From Spartobacteria bacterium (GTDB taxonomy: Bacteria; Verrucomicrobiota; Verrucomicrobiia; Chthoniobacterales; UBA10450): 7,380 nt of DNA. The position numbers and the translations under genes are program-made. Below, one piece after another: positions 6,730 to 7,380 of this stretch. Position 1 is the first letter of the stretch. Each line of letters starts with the position of its first letter. Under the pieces are notes generated by a model that saw only the letters and a program-made list of their open reading frames with translations, had not been told where the DNA came from and made no database searches. The DNA lies in assembly GCA_021324035.1 (NCBI GenBank), contig JAJPJU010000177.1:1-7380 (forward strand). The letters are read 5' to 3'.

Positions 6730-7380
6730 GTGAAAATTGTCGTGATCGGTTCCGGGGGCCGGCTTGGCGCGGCGCTGATGCGTGCGTATCAAAACAAATT
6801 CGATGTTGCCGGTTTCAATCATGCGGAACTCGACCTTGCCAGGCCCAACCAAATTCGCGGCCGAATTGGTGATCAACCGTTTGACCTTCTCATCAACGCG
6901 GCCGCCTACACGAATGTGGACGCTTGTGAAACGGAGACGGATCAGGCGTTTGCGATCAACGCCGAGGCGCCGCGAATTTTGGCGGAGATTTGCCGGGACA
7001 GGAACGCGAAACTGATTCATATCAGCACCGATTACGTTTTCGACGGCACCAAACGCCAGCCCTATGTCGAAGATGATGCGGCGAATCCGATCAGCGTTTA
7101 CGGTGAATCGAAACGCGCGGGCGAAAAGTTTGTGCTGCAAACGAGCGATCGGCACATCGTAGTGCGGGTTTCATGGGTGTTCGGTCCGGACCGGCCGAGT
7201 TTTGTCGACGCAATGATCAAGCGCGCGGGTGAGGAAGACAAAATCGAAGCGATTGCCGACAAATGGTCGACCCCGACTTACACCGGCGACATTGCGGAAT
7301 TATTGCCGCGGATATTCGATGTTGCCGGTTTCAATCATGCGGAACTCGACCTTGCCAGGCCCAACCAAATTCGCGGCCGA
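6730..7380 (+). CDS. rfbD: dTDP-4-dehydrorhamnose reductase (C terminus cut by window edge; terminal repeat)
   Basis: It catalyses the last step to dTDP-L-rhamnose, reducing dTDP-4-keto-L-rhamnose with NAD(P)H in the cytoplasm. The frame is open from GTG 6730 to the window end (217 codons); the family usually has about 290-300 residues. Visible features are the Rossmann motif GSGGRLG at 7-13, NAAAYTNVDACE at 56-67, STDYVFDG at 99-106 with the catalytic Thr100, YGESK with Tyr124 and Lys128, RVSWVFG at 146-152 and the typical WSTPTYTGDIAELLP at 179-193. After residue 195 the expected C-terminal part is replaced by an exact copy of residues 24-45, so the sequence from about 7314 onward should not be trusted as native. 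The start has no ribosome binding site; the next in-frame Met is residue 17, beyond the Rossmann glycines, so GTG is the only reasonable start. Confidence 0.93.
   Translation, partial: MKIVVIGSGGRLGAALMRAYQNKFDVAGFNHAELDLARPNQIRGRIGDQPFDLLINAAAYTNVDACETETDQAFAINAEAPRILAEICRDRNAKLIHISTDYVFDGTKRQPYVEDDAANPISVYGESKRAGEKFVLQTSDRHIVVRVSWVFGPDRPSFVDAMIKRAGEEDKIEAIADKWSTPTYTGDIAELLPRIFDVAGFNHAELDLARPNQIRGR
6798..6864 (+). repeat. Direct repeat, copy 1 (67 bp, within rfbD)
   Basis: It is identical base for base to 7314-7380. The base before each copy differs (A versus T), so the repeat begins sharply. This copy encodes the normal N-terminal part of RfbD (residues 24-45). Its right end falls within the near-perfect inverted repeat CCAAATTCG/CGAATTGG (6849-6869). 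Confidence 0.97.
7314..7380 (+). repeat. Direct repeat, copy 2 (67 bp, at window end)
   Basis: It is an exact copy of 6798-6864, running to the last base of the window. The offset is 516 bp, that is 172 codons, so the reading frame is kept. Here it replaces the RfbD C-terminal sequence. A misassembly jumping between two short similar TTCGATGTT strings, or a tandem duplication of 6798-7313, would both give this picture. Confidence 0.97.

Noticed and set aside
6481..7155. 224-codon minus-strand open frame opposite rfbD and the dockerin end
   Set aside because: It is antisense to two well-supported genes, has a basic, low-complexity composition and shows no domain; it is a shadow of the GC-rich coding frames.

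Overview
The window looks like soil-type Verrucomicrobiota DNA (Chthoniobacterales-like; inference). Base composition is moderately GC-rich. The exported protein in the middle ends in a dockerin-like tail (GDTN...VDAID...KSKSG, twice) preceded by a beta-rich module of a kind I associate from memory with that phylum. All of the window is accounted for by five genes and four short intergenic stretches. No gene-free stretch exceeds about 135 bases, and I see no tRNA, rRNA, CRISPR array or transposase.

Left half, minus strand (1-3544): two overlapping membrane-protein genes read leftward as one operon. The first (3544 to 1766) belongs to the TIGR03663/Agl23-like family, related to PMT-type (GT39) glycosyltransferases. 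The second starts inside the stop codon of the first (ATGA overlap) and runs off the left edge. It is a large polytopic protein with GT-C-like features. Two strong hairpins lie inside its coding sequence.

Centre (3545-3678): a divergent promoter region holds two similar AACGTT-centred palindromic elements and a threefold 9-base TTTG repeat.

Right half, plus strand (3679-7380): rfbB (dTDP-glucose 4,6-dehydratase), then a secreted beta-helix protein with Chlamydia Pmp-like GGAI/FxxN repeats, a choice-of-anchor-Q-like segment and a dockerin-like C terminus, then the start of rfbD (dTDP-4-dehydrorhamnose reductase). rfbA and rfbC are not in the window. The last 67 bases repeat an earlier part of rfbD exactly and in frame. 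This is most likely an assembly artefact at a contig end, less likely a genuine 516-bp tandem duplication.

Working together (inference): rfbB and rfbD supply dTDP-L-rhamnose. The two membrane proteins could be lipid-linked-sugar glycosyltransferases acting outside the membrane, and the exported beta-helix protein could be a surface product or a substrate. The most unusual points are the exported repeat protein lodged between two rhamnose genes, its pairing of Pmp-like repeats with a dockerin-like tail instead of an autotransporter barrel, and the coupled GT-C-like pair.
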